From Dehalococcoidia bacterium (GTDB lineage: Bacteria; Chloroflexota; Dehalococcoidia; Lucifugimonadales; SHYT01), in NCBI GenBank assembly GCA_009693045.1, contig SHXZ01000002.1, positions 124,001-188,000 of the forward strand: a stretch of DNA of 64,000 nt, read 5' to 3'. The notes below the pieces were generated by a model that was given only the letters and a program-made list of their open reading frames with translations, was not told where the DNA came from and did no database searches. Of this stretch, positions 17,064-27,825 are shown in pieces; within the stretch, counting starts at the first letter, position 1, and every line of letters begins with the position of its first letter. Both the position numbers and the translations under genes were made by a program.

Positions 17064-18188
17064 ATGACGGTGAAACGCCCGGACGTGCTGGTGGTGGGAG
17101 CGGGAGTGATTGGGTGCAGCATCGCGTACGCGCTCGTAAAGCGTGGCGCGTCGGTGACGGTGCTCGAGCGGGAGACGCCTGGGGGAGTGACCTCGCGGGC
17201 GGCGGCGGGGATGCTGGTGCCGACGGCCGAGGGGTTGCCGGCGGGGCCGCTGCTTGACCTGGCGTTGCAGAGCCTCGCGATGTTCCCGTCGCTTGCCGCC
17301 GCGGTGTTGGAAGAGGGCGGCGTGGACGTGGAGTACTCGCGTTCCGGCGTGCTGCTGCCTGCTTACACGGACGAGGTGGCGGAGGAGTTGCGCGCGCGCG
17401 CCAACTCTGGGCAGGACGGGTCGCAATGGCTCTCGCGGGCGGAGGCGCTGGAGCGCGAGCCGCTGCTGGCGCCGTCGCTGCACGGGGCGCTGTTTCAGCC
17501 GAACGAGGGGCACGTGCACCCGGTGAAGCTGACGGACGGGCTGACCCAGGCGGCGGCCCGGCGAGGCGCGGCGTTTCACTTCGGCGTGGAGGTGGACGGC
17601 CTGGTTCGGCAGGGCGATCGCGTGGTTGGCGTGCGGACGGGCGGGATCGAGCGGCACGCGGGCGCGGTGGTGGTGGCGACCGGCTCGTGGAGCGGCGCGC
17701 TGGCGCGGTGGGCGGGCGTGGCCGTGGACGTGCAGCCGGTGCGGGGACAGATGGTGTCGCTGCGGGTGGTGCCGCAGCCGATCCGGAGCGTGGTGTTCGG
17801 CAGGCCGGGGTACCTTGTGCCGCGGCGGGATGGGACGCTGCTGCTGGGCGCGTCGCAGGAGTGGGTTGGGTTTGAGAACCGCGCCACGGCGGGCAACCTG
17901 GCGATGCTGCTGGAGGCCGGGAAGCGGCTGGTGCCGGTGCTGGAGCAGGCGACGTTCCTGGCGACGTGGTCGGGGCTGCGGCCTGGCTCGCCGGACGAGG
18001 CGCCGATCCTGGGGCCGGTGCGGGGGCTTGAGGGGCTGGCGCTGGCGACGGGGCACTTCCGCAACGGCATTCTGCTCAGTCCGGTCACCGGAGAGCTTAT
18101 GGCGGAGTACCTACTGCACGGGAAGGCGAAGCCGCTGGCGCCGTTTAGCATTGAGCGATTTGGCGAACGGAAACCAACGAAGGGGTAA
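17064..18188 (+). CDS. thiO: Glycine oxidase (ThiO-like FAD amine oxidase)
   Basis: 374-residue DAO-family flavoenzyme. The Rossmann FAD motif is at the very start (DVLVVGAGVIGCSIAYALV). SRAAAGMLVPTAE is the flavin/substrate loop, and the C-terminal WSGLRPGSPDEAPILGPV and GHFRNGILLSPVTGELMAEY are typical of ThiO. It oxidises glycine to iminoglycine for thiazole synthesis by ThiG. The other thiamine genes are 17-24 kb away, and no riboswitch is seen here. A sarcosine-oxidase-like role is the main alternative. Confidence 0.88.
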   Translation: MTVKRPDVLVVGAGVIGCSIAYALVKRGASVTVLERETPGGVTSRAAAGMLVPTAEGLPAGPLLDLALQSLAMFPSLAAAVLEEGGVDVEYSRSGVLLPAYTDEVAEELRARANSGQDGSQWLSRAEALEREPLLAPSLHGALFQPNEGHVHPVKLTDGLTQAAARRGAAFHFGVEVDGLVRQGDRVVGVRTGGIERHAGAVVVATGSWSGALARWAGVAVDVQPVRGQMVSLRVVPQPIRSVVFGRPGYLVPRRDGTLLLGASQEWVGFENRATAGNLAMLLEAGKRLVPVLEQATFLATWSGLRPGSPDEAPILGPVRGLEGLALATGHFRNGILLSPVTGELMAEYLLHGKAKPLAPFSIERFGERKPTKG

Positions 18189-18264
18189 GGTTCTTGGGAG
18201 GGTGTTGCGAGGGAACCCTTCTTTCAAGAAGGGTTCCCTCGCGCTCCTTCCCCAGAACTTTTGA
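18188..18264. repeat. GGGAACCC-type dispersed palindrome (copy 2)
   Basis: Begins at the thiO stop. Core GGGAACCCTTCTT-tca-AGAAGGGTTCCC, with outer arms GGTTCTTGGGAGGG and CCTTCCCCAGAACTT. The core is a perfect hairpin. Confidence 0.85.
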
Positions 18265-18268
18265 GGAC

Positions 18269-18535
18269 TTGGTAGCGGTGCTCTTACATCTTCTGCTCAC
18301 TCCACTTGTCTTTCTCATTGATGCCCTGCTCGTGGTTCTCGCCGCTGAGGCGGTTGTGCTGGGCGCCGTCCGGTTCATCGTCATGTCGGGACCAAGCCCG
18401 CGATACCTGATGCGCCGGAAGCGGTGGTTTGAGGAGACGGTGCTGGGACGACGGATGCGGCTGCGGGACTATGCACAGTTCGCGGCGTGGCACGCGGAGA
18501 CGGCGACGCGGCGGCGCTGGCGGGTGCGGGAGTAG
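18269..18535 (+). CDS. Small membrane protein, unknown function
   Basis: About 88 residues. A long hydrophobic stretch (VAVLLHLLLTPLVFLIDALL, continuing through VVLAAEAVVLGAVRFIV) gives one or two membrane spans. A basic, Arg-rich cytoplasmic tail (RRKRWFEETVLGRRMRLRDY) follows. The open frame begins at 18194 inside a palindromic repeat; I place the start at TTG 18269 or GTG 18278, after the repeat. I do not recognise a family. Confidence 0.55.
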   Translation: MVAVLLHLLLTPLVFLIDALLVVLAAEAVVLGAVRFIVMSGPSPRYLMRRKRWFEETVLGRRMRLRDYAQFAAWHAETATRRRWRVRE

Positions 18536-18575
18536 AGTGCCCTTTCGTTCACCACTTGATGGCAAGGAGACCCCT

Positions 18576-18791
18576 ATGCCGAAACGAGTCCCCAAACGTG
18601 TTCCGACGAAACGTTATCTCAAATCCCAGGTCATGGAATACGTCGGTGAGTATTACTACTCCGTGCTTCGCGAGATCGCTAACGATCTTGAAAGAGCCGA
18701 AATGGCGAGCGACCCTCGTGTAGCGATGCTTGAGGACAAGCTTTTCAAGACTCCGAAGGTCGCTCGAGTATTTACTATCGTCTTTGACTAA
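18576..18791 (+). CDS. Small basic hypothetical protein
   Basis: 71 residues, starting MPKRVPKRVPTKRYLKSQVM, strongly basic at the N-terminus, then an amphipathic region (VGEYYYSVLREIANDLERAE). AAGGAGA precedes ATG 18576 at a normal distance. It lies 40 bp after the membrane protein. No family recognised; base composition is more AT-rich than the average here. Confidence 0.6.
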   Translation: MPKRVPKRVPTKRYLKSQVMEYVGEYYYSVLREIANDLERAEMASDPRVAMLEDKLFKTPKVARVFTIVFD

Positions 18792-18876
18792 GATCCCAAC
18801 ACACCACGAGAAAGGCGAGTCACTGGGACCATTTTGTTCGAATGAGAAGAAGTCTTCGCCCCTATTTATCCCCTTC

Positions 18877-18905
18877 TTGACACTCCTTGTGACGCGACCT
18901 ACGCT
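18877..18905 (+). promoter_or_regulatory. Sigma70-type promoter for the gene at 18933
   Basis: TTGACA at 18877-18882, 17-bp spacer, TACGCT at 18900-18905. The predicted start site near 18912 would leave a leader of about 20 nt. Confidence 0.55.
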
Positions 18906-18932
18906 GGGGCTAACTCGCCACCGAGGTGGACG

Positions 18933-19211
18933 ATGCGTGTTGAATACCAAGAGACCGGCATGGCGATGGCTCGCTGGTCGCTGTTTTTCAGCGAGGAGAA
19001 GCCTCAGGAAAACGATGCACAGATCAAACAGTACCTTGAGCAGAACAAGCTGACGCCGAAGCGCGTCTTCCGGGTGCTGAAGGACGGCGAGCGCTTTCAG
19101 GTGATGCACTACGGGCAGTGCTACCTGGGCCAGCACCTGGACAACCTGTGCTACGCGGCGGAGGCGGACCCGGTGGAGGTTGGGGCCGAGGACCGCATTG
19201 CCGAGAGGTGA
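18933..19211 (+). CDS. Small hypothetical protein
   Basis: 92 residues (MRVEYQETGMAMARWSLFFS start), acidic C-terminus, with the segment VLKDGERFQVMHYGQCYLGQ in the middle. No family recognised. GAGGTGG lies just upstream of the ATG, a good promoter is at 18877-18905 and a strong intrinsic terminator is at 19319-19355, so it looks like a stand-alone transcription unit. Confidence 0.65.
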   Translation: MRVEYQETGMAMARWSLFFSEEKPQENDAQIKQYLEQNKLTPKRVFRVLKDGERFQVMHYGQCYLGQHLDNLCYAAEADPVEVGAEDRIAER

Positions 19212-19318
19212 TAACGAGTCGGGGTTTCTGGAGAGGTGGGAGGGTGCACGCGCATAAGCGTTTCGGTGCGCGAGTTTTCATCTGATGCGCTGCGGATAGG
19301 TTTTCCCCGGAAAGCGAC

Positions 19319-19355
19319 ACGCAGGGGCGATTCACGAATCGCCCCTGCGTTTTTT
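19319..19355 (+). terminator. Rho-independent terminator built on the GGGGCGATTC palindrome
   Basis: Perfect 15-bp stem (19319-19333 with 19336-19350) followed by six T's. The inner 22 bp equal the repeat at 5652-5673. Confidence 0.85.
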
Positions 19356-19392
19356 GGGTGTGGTCGGGATAGAGCGGACAGGCCGTTTGTGG

Positions 19393-19430
19393 TACGTGTA
19401 GGAGCGAGGCATGCCTCGCTCCTACACGTA
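19393..19430. repeat. Perfect 38-bp palindrome with GGAGCGAGGC arms
   Basis: Arms of 18 bp (TACGTGTAGGAGCGAGGC) around a 2-nt centre. Related GCGAGG...CCTCGC units flanked by CCCCTACG lie at 29429 and 54400. Confidence 0.85.
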
Positions 19431-19502
19431 CCTGCCTGCGAGGGCTACATACGCCTGTGAGGCGACATTCTTTCGCGTGAGGGGTGAAGGGCACTGCCCT
19501 TC

Positions 19503-20924
<1,422 letters not shown>

Positions 20925-21046
20925 TTTTGCTCCTTTTAGTCGATGGTTGCGATGGGCGATTTGTGCCCGGCACTTATAGGGACCACTAGCCTACCGGCGG
21001 CAACGGTGCTTATTGTAACGCGGCACGCGGATGAAAGCACATTTTC

Positions 21047-21075
21047 TTGCCCGCCGTGTGCGTCGCCGATATACT
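21047..21075 (+). promoter_or_regulatory. Promoter of gatB
   Basis: TTGCCC at 21047-21052, 17-bp spacer, TATACT at 21070-21075. Predicted start about 21082, leader about 50 nt. Confidence 0.65.
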
Positions 21076-21131
21076 GTGTGCATCGCCTACTACAGCCATG
21101 CGCATCATGTTCAGCCAAAGGAGCGCGCCCC

Positions 21132-22631
21132 GTGGAATGGGAACCGGTCATCGGCCTTGAGGTGCACTCGCAGCTCCTGACGCGCTCAAAGATGTTCTGC
21201 GCGTGTCCCACGGACCAGGAGCAGCAGGCGCCGCCGAACACGCGCGTCTGCCCCGTGTGCCTGGGGATGCCCGGCACGCTGCCGGTCATCAACCGCCGGG
21301 CCGTGGAGCTGACGATGATGACGGGCCTGGCGCTCAACTGCTCCATCAACGAGCACACGTACTTTGACCGGAAGAACTACCCGTACCCCGACCTGATGAA
21401 GGGGTACCAGATCTCGCAGTTCCCCAACCCGATCGCCATCAAGGGGTGGATGGACGTGGAGGTGGACGGGCAGACGCGCCGCCTGGGCATCACGCGGGTG
21501 CACCTGGAGGAGGACACCGCGAAGATGATGCACATCCACGAGCCATCGGGGGAGTCGTACTCGCTTGTGGACGTGAACCGCTCCGGCACGCCGCTCATGG
21601 AGATCGTGGGCGATCCGGACATGCACTCGCCGGAGGAGGCGCGGCAGTATCTGATGAAGCTGCACTCCATTCTGCGGTTCCTGGGTGTGTCCACGGCGGA
21701 CATGGAGAAGGGGAGCTTCCGCTGCGACGCGAACGTGAGCCTGCGACCGAGGGGCTCCACCGTGCTGCCGCCGGGCAAGGTGGAGGTGAAGAACATGAAC
21801 AGCTTCCGGTCGGTGGCGCGGGCGATCCAGCACGAGATTGAGCGTCAGGGGCGCGTGCTGGACGAGGGCGGGCGCGTGGCGCAGGAGACGCGCGGCTGGC
21901 TGGAGGACAAGGGCGTCACGGTCTCGCAGCGGTCCAAGGAGCACGCGCACGACTACCGCTACTTCCCGGAGCCTGACCTGCCGCCGCTGGTGGTCTCGCG
22001 GCAGCAGGTGGCTGACATGCGCTCACGGCTGCCGGAGCTGCCGGACGCGATGCGGGAGCGGCTGGTGGCGCAGTACGGGCTGCCGGCGTACGACGCGCGG
22101 CTGCTGACGGCGAGCCGCGCCACGGCGCAGTTCTTTGAGCAGTGCGTGGCGTCGAGCGGGACGAAGGGCGAGGCGCAGAAGTCCCGCGCGAAGGCGGCGA
22201 GCAACTGGATGCTCGGCGAGCAGGCGCGGCTTATGGGCCTGGCGCAGAAGGAGCTGGAGGACTACCCGGAGCCGCTTCGAAAGGCGTGGATGACGGGTAT
22301 CAACCAGCTCGCCGACCTGGTGGAGAGCGGGACGCTCAGCTCCACGCAAGCGAAGGCGGTGTTTGAGGACACCTTTGCGACGGGCCGTGAGCCGAAGGCC
22401 ATCGTGCAGGAGAAGGGGCTGGCGCAGGTGAGCGACTCGGACGCCATCGGCGTGTTTGTGGAGCAGGCCATCGCGGCCAACAGCTCAGCCGTGGCCGACT
22501 TCAAGAGCGGCAAGGACAACGCGGTCAAGTTCCTGGTGGGCCAGGTGATGAAGCTGAGCAAGGGCAAGGCGAACCCCGGCCTGGTGAACGCGCTGCTGAA
22601 GGGAAAACTGGACGCGCTGAAGAACGGGTGA
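21132..22631 (+). CDS. gatB: Asp-tRNA(Asn)/Glu-tRNA(Gln) amidotransferase subunit B
   Basis: 499 residues. Kinase/tRNA-binding subunit of GatCAB, which amidates misacylated Glu-tRNA-Gln and Asp-tRNA-Asn. Begins [20 protein letters not shown]. Conserved stretches are [31 protein letters not shown] and SFRCDANVS; the C-terminal YqeY/GatB helical domain is present. GTG 21132 is set by AAAGGAG 9 nt upstream. gatC-gatA lie 25 kb away at 46.5-48.2 kb, so the three subunits are not in one operon. Confidence 0.96.
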   Translation: MEWEPVIGLEVHSQLLTRSKMFCACPTDQEQQAPPNTRVCPVCLGMPGTLPVINRRAVELTMMTGLALNCSINEHTYFDRKNYPYPDLMKGYQISQFPNPIAIKGWMDVEVDGQTRRLGITRVHLEEDTAKMMHIHEPSGESYSLVDVNRSGTPLMEIVGDPDMHSPEEARQYLMKLHSILRFLGVSTADMEKGSFRCDANVSLRPRGSTVLPPGKVEVKNMNSFRSVARAIQHEIERQGRVLDEGGRVAQETRGWLEDKGVTVSQRSKEHAHDYRYFPEPDLPPLVVSRQQVADMRSRLPELPDAMRERLVAQYGLPAYDARLLTASRATAQFFEQCVASSGTKGEAQKSRAKAASNWMLGEQARLMGLAQKELEDYPEPLRKAWMTGINQLADLVESGTLSSTQAKAVFEDTFATGREPKAIVQEKGLAQVSDSDAIGVFVEQAIAANSSAVADFKSGKDNAVKFLVGQVMKLSKGKANPGLVNALLKGKLDALKNG

Positions 22632-22718
22632 TAGGGTTGCCCTATTGAGCCAAGGGAATGGAGTAGAATTGTGGTAGGCCTTTAGCCTGAGGTTGCCGGG
22701 GAATACCTAAGGAGCACC

Positions 22719-22943
22719 GTGGGAACATCGCTGAACATCGTTGAGATCATGGTCGCCGTTTTCCTCATCGCCGTGATTCTGTTCCAGATTCGCGGCGAGG
22801 GGGCCGGCATCTTCTCCGCCGCCGAGTCCACGGGGCGGGTTCGGCGTGGGCTTGACCTGCTGCTGTTCCGGTTCACCGTCGTGCTGGTGGTGCTGTTCCT
22901 GGTCATCGCGCTGCTGAGCGCCCGCTTCGGCAGCTCGGTGTAG
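22719..22943 (+). CDS. secG: Preprotein translocase subunit SecG
   Basis: 74 residues, two membrane helices (VEIMVAVFLIAVILFQI and FTVVLVVLFLVIALLSA). The cytoplasmic loop GEGAGIFSAAESTGRVRRG matches the SecG pattern. It assists protein export through SecYEG. GTG 22719 is preceded by AAGGAG. The SAM hydrolase gene starts 15 bp after its stop. Confidence 0.85.
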   Translation: MGTSLNIVEIMVAVFLIAVILFQIRGEGAGIFSAAESTGRVRRGLDLLLFRFTVVLVVLFLVIALLSARFGSSV

Positions 22944-22958
22944 AACGCGAACCGGGGC

Positions 22959-23816
22959 ATGGCTGCCTCTCCATCCACCGAACCACGCCCCAACGGCATC
23001 GTCACGCTGCTGACGGACTTCGGCCTCGGCGACGCGTACGTGGCCGCCGTGAAGGGCGCGGTCCTGAGCGTGGCGCCGTCGGCGAGGCTGGTGGACGTCA
23101 CGCACCTGGCGCCGCCCCAAGACGTGCACCACGGCGCGTTCGTGCTGGGACAGGCGTGGCGGGCGTTCCCGCCGGGCACGGCGCACCTGGTGGTGGTGGA
23201 CCCTGGCGTGGGCACGGCGCGGAGGCCCCTGCTCCTCGTTGGTGAAGGACACTCCTTTGTGGGGCCGGACAACGGGCTGTTCACCTACGTCCTGTGGCCT
23301 CGGCTGATGCCCAGGCAGCCCGACCGCAAGCCGTTCTCGCCCTTTTCCGCACCTGTTCCAGAGGGCTTTGCCGCCTACGTGCTGGACCAGCCCGGCTACT
23401 GGCGGCAGCCGGTGAGCGCGACGTTCCACGCCCGCGACGTGTTCGGGCCGGTGGCGGCGCACCTGGTGGCGGGCGTGCGTTCGGAGCAGCTCGGGACGCC
23501 CACAGACCGGGTGACTGCGCTCTCGGTGCCGCGTGCCGAGTGGGAGGGCGATGTTCTGGAGGGCCTGGTGCTCCACGCGGACACGTACGGCAACCTGCTC
23601 ACGAACGTGCCCGCGGATGCCGTGGCGGGGCGTACGGTGGAGGTGACGGTGGCGTGGCGGACCATCCGGGGCGTGGGCCGCACGTATGCGGAACGTGAAG
23701 GGCTGACGGCCCTGGTGGGGAGCAACGGTTTCCTGGAGATCGCGGCGGCGATGGGCAGCGCGGCGAGGGAGCTGGGCGTGGGCGTCGGCGCGGCGGTGCG
23801 GGTGCAGCGACAGTAG
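22959..23816 (+). CDS. SAM hydroxide adenosyltransferase (DUF62 / fluorinase-like)
   Basis: 285 residues. Family enzymes hydrolyse S-adenosylmethionine to adenosine and methionine. N-terminal signature IVTLLTDFGLGDAYVAAVKG; then HLAPPQDVHHGAFVL, VVVDPGVGTARRPL and FHARDVFGPVAAHLV, which give the Asp-Arg-His set of the hydrolase branch rather than the halogenase branch. Close behind secG, and probably co-transcribed. Confidence 0.9.
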   Translation: MAASPSTEPRPNGIVTLLTDFGLGDAYVAAVKGAVLSVAPSARLVDVTHLAPPQDVHHGAFVLGQAWRAFPPGTAHLVVVDPGVGTARRPLLLVGEGHSFVGPDNGLFTYVLWPRLMPRQPDRKPFSPFSAPVPEGFAAYVLDQPGYWRQPVSATFHARDVFGPVAAHLVAGVRSEQLGTPTDRVTALSVPRAEWEGDVLEGLVLHADTYGNLLTNVPADAVAGRTVEVTVAWRTIRGVGRTYAEREGLTALVGSNGFLEIAAAMGSAARELGVGVGAAVRVQRQ

Positions 23817-24151
23817 CGAGCGCTCCCCACTGACCAGGAACAAGGCTTGGCGTTTTATGCTCATTCCGGCATCAGTCGTGGCGGGCGGAGAGGCCATATC
23901 TCGGGTTACAGATGCTTCGGTCGTGCCGATGCCATTGGGACTCCGTGGCTACATGCACGAACCCGCCGGACTTGTTCATGTTGGAGGCGATGGGCAGCGG
24001 CGCGGACAGCAAGCGGGGGAACGGGCGGATCCGTGCGGTGCAGGTGGAGCTGGCTGGGGCGGGGGGCCGTAGGAGGGAACGACACTGGGGAATCCTCTTG
24101 CCAAGAGAGTCTCCCAGGCCCTTCTCAGAAATCTTCACACGTTCGTGCTAT
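23817..24151. other. Non-coding gap with a palindromic repeat
   Basis: 335 bp between convergent genes. Apart from a degenerate GGGAACCC-family copy at 24084-24137, nothing is recognisable. Short open frames on both strands lack ribosome sites and family similarity. Confidence 0.6.
24084..24137. repeat. GGGAACCC-family palindrome, degenerate (copy 3)
   Basis: CTGGGGAATCCTCTTG-cc-AAGAGAGTCTCCCAG, followed by the usual CC-CTTCTCAGAAATC outer arm. Several mismatches from the other copies. Confidence 0.6.
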
Positions 24152-25528
24152 CTACAGACCCATCTTTCCCGGATTCATGATGCCCTTCGGGTCCAGGGTC
24201 TTCTTCACGTCGCGCAGCAGCGTCATGGCGGGGCCGAGCTCGCGTTCCATCTGGCTGCCGAGCTTGAGGCCGACGCCGTGGCAGTACTCCATAGTCCCGC
24301 CCATGTCGTTGGCGACGCGGAGCATCTCGTCCGCGACGGCGGTGAGCGCGGCGGAGCGGGCGACGCCGTCGGGCGCAGGGTCGGCGACGATGAGCGAGAA
24401 GTACTCGGGGCGGCCCCAGAGCGACCACTCGTGGACGGGCGCCTCGTGGCGTTGGACCATCTCCTTGCAGAGGCGGTGGTACTCCAGGACGCGTGAGGCT
24501 GGCAGGGCGATGTGGAGGTAGTCCATGCGCCACGGACGTCGGCGTCGCCGCGCGGGCGGCCTGGCGAGGACTTCGCGTTTGTAGTTCCATCCGGACTCGT
24601 GGCGAGCGGCCCAGAAGTGGTCCACTTTCTTCTGCGGCAGCAGCGCGCCGCGATGCGCCTGGCAGATGCGTCGCCCGATAGCCTCGTCGGCGGCGACCTC
24701 TTCGGCAGGGCCGTCGAAGCCGAGGTAGAGGATCGCGCCATCCTCGCCGGAGAACGGCTCCTCCGCGAAGTCCACGAGGGCTGGCGCGAGGCCGACGCGG
24801 CGCATCTCCAGCGTCGCCAGGAAGCCGTCCTCAAAGTTGGGGAAGCGGTAGGCGGCGAGGGCGCGGCGCTCGGGCAGCGGGAAGAGCTGGAGGGTGGCCC
24901 TGGTGATGACGCCAAGGGTGCCCTCGGAGCCGATGAAGAGGGGCGTGAGGCCAGGCCCCGCGGCCTTGGGGACGCCCCTGGTCTCCACGACGCGGCCGTC
25001 GGGCAGCACGACCTCCAGGCCGAGCACCTGCTCGCCCATGACGCCGTACTTGCCCGCCAGGTAGCCGACGCCGTTGATGGCGATGGAGCCGCCGACGCTG
25101 GCGATGGGGCGGCTCCACGGGTCGTGGGCGAAGAGTGCGCCCTTGGCCTCGGCTGCGGTGGCGAGGTCTTCCAGGATCATGCCTGGGCCGACCTGCGCGC
25201 GCAGCCCCTCGGCGTCCAACTCGTGGACGCGGTCCAGGCCGCGGAGGCTGAGGACGATGCCGGGTGTGATGGACGTGGCGCCGCCGGAGACGCCGGTGCC
25301 GCCGCCGTACGGGACGACGGGGACGCCGTTCTGGGAGGCGAACTCCAGGGTCTTCTGCACGTCTTCGGTGGAGCGGGCGAAGACGACGGCGAGGGGCGTG
25401 GCGACCTGGACGGCGCGCCAGCGGCCGTAGGCGTCCACGGCGTGGGCGAGGAGGTCGTTCACCTCTGCCGAAACGTGGCCCCTGCCTACAACTTCCTGTA
25501 GTTTTATTACCAGGGCGTTGCCAGTCAC
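24152..25528 (-). CDS. FAD-linked oxidase, GlcD / D-lactate dehydrogenase family
   Basis: 458-residue VAO-type flavoprotein. The FAD-binding PP-loop region is VPVVPYGGGTGVSGGA, then GGSIAINGVGYLAGKYGVMG, and GSEGTLGVITRATLQLFPLP ends the FAD domain. The C-terminus has YCHGVGLKLG and DPKGIMNPGKMG, both standard for GlcD and D-lactate dehydrogenases. It probably oxidises glycolate, D-lactate or another 2-hydroxyacid to the 2-oxoacid. No GlcE or GlcF partner is adjacent. Confidence 0.9.
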   Translation of the reverse strand: MTGNALVIKLQEVVGRGHVSAEVNDLLAHAVDAYGRWRAVQVATPLAVVFARSTEDVQKTLEFASQNGVPVVPYGGGTGVSGGATSITPGIVLSLRGLDRVHELDAEGLRAQVGPGMILEDLATAAEAKGALFAHDPWSRPIASVGGSIAINGVGYLAGKYGVMGEQVLGLEVVLPDGRVVETRGVPKAAGPGLTPLFIGSEGTLGVITRATLQLFPLPERRALAAYRFPNFEDGFLATLEMRRVGLAPALVDFAEEPFSGEDGAILYLGFDGPAEEVAADEAIGRRICQAHRGALLPQKKVDHFWAARHESGWNYKREVLARPPARRRRRPWRMDYLHIALPASRVLEYHRLCKEMVQRHEAPVHEWSLWGRPEYFSLIVADPAPDGVARSAALTAVADEMLRVANDMGGTMEYCHGVGLKLGSQMERELGPAMTLLRDVKKTLDPKGIMNPGKMGL

Positions 25529-25638
25529 ACTTTAGCTTCCTCAGCGAGACGGAACTCGCGATAGCTCTTGAGGCCGGAAGAACGCAAAGGGTTCCCGGAC
25601 TCCTGTCCGTCCATGGTAGCACGGCTCCCAGCGAACAT

Positions 25639-26886
25639 TTATGGCGTGCGCGGCCCAGCCGCAGCCGGGCGCCATCGCGTTAGGGCGGAAACGAGCGCGG
25701 CGGTAAGCACGACGCCTGCCGCCCACAAGAACGCTGTCTTCACGCCGTACGCGTCAGCGAACACTCCGCCAACCAGTGGCGCGAGCGCGGACATTGCCGC
25801 GGTCGCTCCGAAAGCGAGGGACACCGCGGTGCCCTGGACACGGGAGGGAACCAGGTCCGTGGCCGCGGCGAGAAAGATCGACATGAGCGAGAACAAGAAG
25901 GCGCCCATGACGATGACGGTGAGCACGAGGGGCCACCCCGGGGGCACGAGGTACAGACCGAGCATGGAACACCCCAGCACCGCCAGGGCAGGGACAGCGA
26001 CCACGCGCCGGTTCAGGCGGTCGGACAGGTAGCCCATGAGCGGCTGCGTGGCGATGCCGGCTGCCTGCGCGGCGAAGAGGTACAGACCTAGCGTCAGGGT
26101 GGTGGCTCCCAGGTCTTCCCGCAGGTAGATGGGCAGGAACGTGAAGACGACGCTCTGGCCTGCGCCAAACCCGCCCGCAAAAAAGAGCACCAGCAGCAGC
26201 CTGGGGTTGCGGAGTATCTGTCGCACCGACGCGAAGTATTCGCGAGCGCTGGCCACGCCTGGGTTCCCCGTGGGCACAAGCCGCAGGGCAAGCCAGATTG
26301 CCGCTGCGATCGCCAGCGCCGGCGCCAGGGTGGCTTGCATCAGGAAGCGCCAGGACACCACGACGAGGAGAGCGCCCACGATCAACGGCCCTAGCGCTTC
26401 GCCAACGCTGCCGCCGGTCCCGTGGAGCGCGATGGCGAACCCGCGCCGGCTGGCATACTCGCGCGAGACGGCTGAGATAGCAACGGGGTGCCAGAACGTC
26501 AGGGTAAAGATCATGATGACCGAGCCGACTACGATGAGGGAAAAGCTCCCGGCGACACCCATCACGAAGAAGCCCGCGCCGATGCCCGCGATGGAAAGCG
26601 CAAGGATATCCGCTCGCCTCCGGTGATAGCGGTCCCCGACATAACCGGCGAAGAGGTTGGTCACGCCTCCCGCCGCGTTGCGAATAGTGGAGAGGGCGCC
26701 CACCTGAAGGTTGCTCAAGCCAAGGCCTGCCTTTATCTCCGGCAAGAGCACAAAGAAGGCCGCGCTGAAAAGGTGCTTTAGGCCGTGTCCACCCACGGCG
26801 ACACCGAGCAAGAGCAAACGCTGACGCTGGGAAATGCCGGCAGATGGTACGGGAGCGGCAGGAAAGCCTTTGTCTTTACGGGGCAT
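25639..26886 (-). CDS. Major facilitator superfamily transporter
   Basis: 415 residues, about 12 membrane helices. The MFS loop motif appears as NLFAGYVGDRYHRRRADIL after helix 2 and again as PLMGYLSDRLNRRVVA. The start is ATG 26886, overlapping the 3' end of the methyltransferase by 11 bp, so the two are coupled; the open frame above is spurious. Substrate unknown. Confidence 0.87.
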   Translation of the reverse strand: MPRKDKGFPAAPVPSAGISQRQRLLLLGVAVGGHGLKHLFSAAFFVLLPEIKAGLGLSNLQVGALSTIRNAAGGVTNLFAGYVGDRYHRRRADILALSIAGIGAGFFVMGVAGSFSLIVVGSVIMIFTLTFWHPVAISAVSREYASRRGFAIALHGTGGSVGEALGPLIVGALLVVVSWRFLMQATLAPALAIAAAIWLALRLVPTGNPGVASAREYFASVRQILRNPRLLLVLFFAGGFGAGQSVVFTFLPIYLREDLGATTLTLGLYLFAAQAAGIATQPLMGYLSDRLNRRVVAVPALAVLGCSMLGLYLVPPGWPLVLTVIVMGAFLFSLMSIFLAAATDLVPSRVQGTAVSLAFGATAAMSALAPLVGGVFADAYGVKTAFLWAAGVVLTAALVSALTRWRPAAAGPRTP

Positions 26887-27727
26887 GGCGGCCGGCTGGG
26901 GACGGCTCCCAGGTGATGAGAAGCTCGGCAGCGCCGTCCCGTTGGCGGTAGGTAGGCTCAAAGCCCTCGTCGGTGTGCTTGAAGAGCTGGGCAAAGCGAG
27001 CTTCCACGGCGCCCCGGACGTGGGGCAGGCCGTGGCCGTCCAACGCGCATACCGCTTGCTCAACGGCCTGCTCCCTCGTCTTGGGCACGGCAGCATTGCG
27101 GCCGAAGTGGGTGGGGAGGATGCGGACGTCTGGGAGAACGCCCATCTCCCAGAGGACGGGCAGCAGCTCCCGGTACCCGGGCCGGAGGGCCAGCGGCTCG
27201 CCGAAGACAAGCTCAAAGAGCCGCGCGGTCTGGTTGGGCGGCGGAACGGAGACGACGTCTATGATGACCCTGCGGCGGGACGCTTCCACCAGCTTGTGGA
27301 CGAACGGCACGATGTCGCGGACGAAGTAGGTGACGTGGCAGACCATCGTCACGTCGCCGACGATGCCGTTGGCGGCAAGCCAGTCCGCTCGCACGAGCTT
27401 GGCGTTGTGGATGCCGGCCTCGGCGGCGCTGGCTTCGTACTCGGCGGCCATGCCGGGGGAAGGCTCCACGTTGACCAACTCGCGGCAGCGTAGGGCGAGG
27501 GGGAGGCCGTAGCGGCCCGCGCCGCCGCCGACGTCAACGAGTACGTCGTCGGGCTGGATATACGAGGCGATGGCAGCGAGGTTCGGGTCCAGGGAACGTC
27601 GGGGGTCCTGGCGGAAGCCGCGGGCGCGAGGGCCGCTCCAGCGGTCGGCAGGCGGGTTGCCGAGGATGCGGGCTCGTTGCGCCTCAACGGCGTCGGCCAT
27701 GGCGGCGTAGGAATCGGCTGGGGTCAA
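26876..27727 (-). CDS. Class I SAM-dependent methyltransferase
   Basis: About 283 residues. Motif I is VLVDVGGGAGRYGLPLAL, and the acidic ribose-binding end of strand 2 is ELVNVEPSPGM. The substrate is unknown. The start may be TTG 27727, flush against the GGGGTGAGG end of a dispersed repeat, or ATG 27700. Its 3' end overlaps the MFS gene, and both follow cysS on the same strand. Confidence 0.82.
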   Translation of the reverse strand: MTPADSYAAMADAVEAQRARILGNPPADRWSGPRARGFRQDPRRSLDPNLAAIASYIQPDDVLVDVGGGAGRYGLPLALRCRELVNVEPSPGMAAEYEASAAEAGIHNAKLVRADWLAANGIVGDVTMVCHVTYFVRDIVPFVHKLVEASRRRVIIDVVSVPPPNQTARLFELVFGEPLALRPGYRELLPVLWEMGVLPDVRILPTHFGRNAAVPKTREQAVEQAVCALDGHGLPHVRGAVEARFAQLFKHTDEGFEPTYRQRDGAAELLITWEPSPAGRHAP

Positions 27728-27728
27728 G

Positions 27729-27767
27729 CCTCACCCCTAACCCCTCTCCACTTTATGTGGAGAGGGG
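27729..27767. repeat. CCTCACCCCTAA-type hairpin repeat (copy B)
   Basis: CCTCACCCCTAA followed by a perfect 11-bp stem CCCCTCTCCAC / GTGGAGAGGGG with a TTTAT loop. It sits 1 bp from the possible TTG start of the methyltransferase. Confidence 0.85.
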
Positions 27768-27825
27768 AAATGCCTCGCCCATTGTAAGGCGTCCCCTTCG
27801 GCGATATGTCTGTACTGGGTATCTA

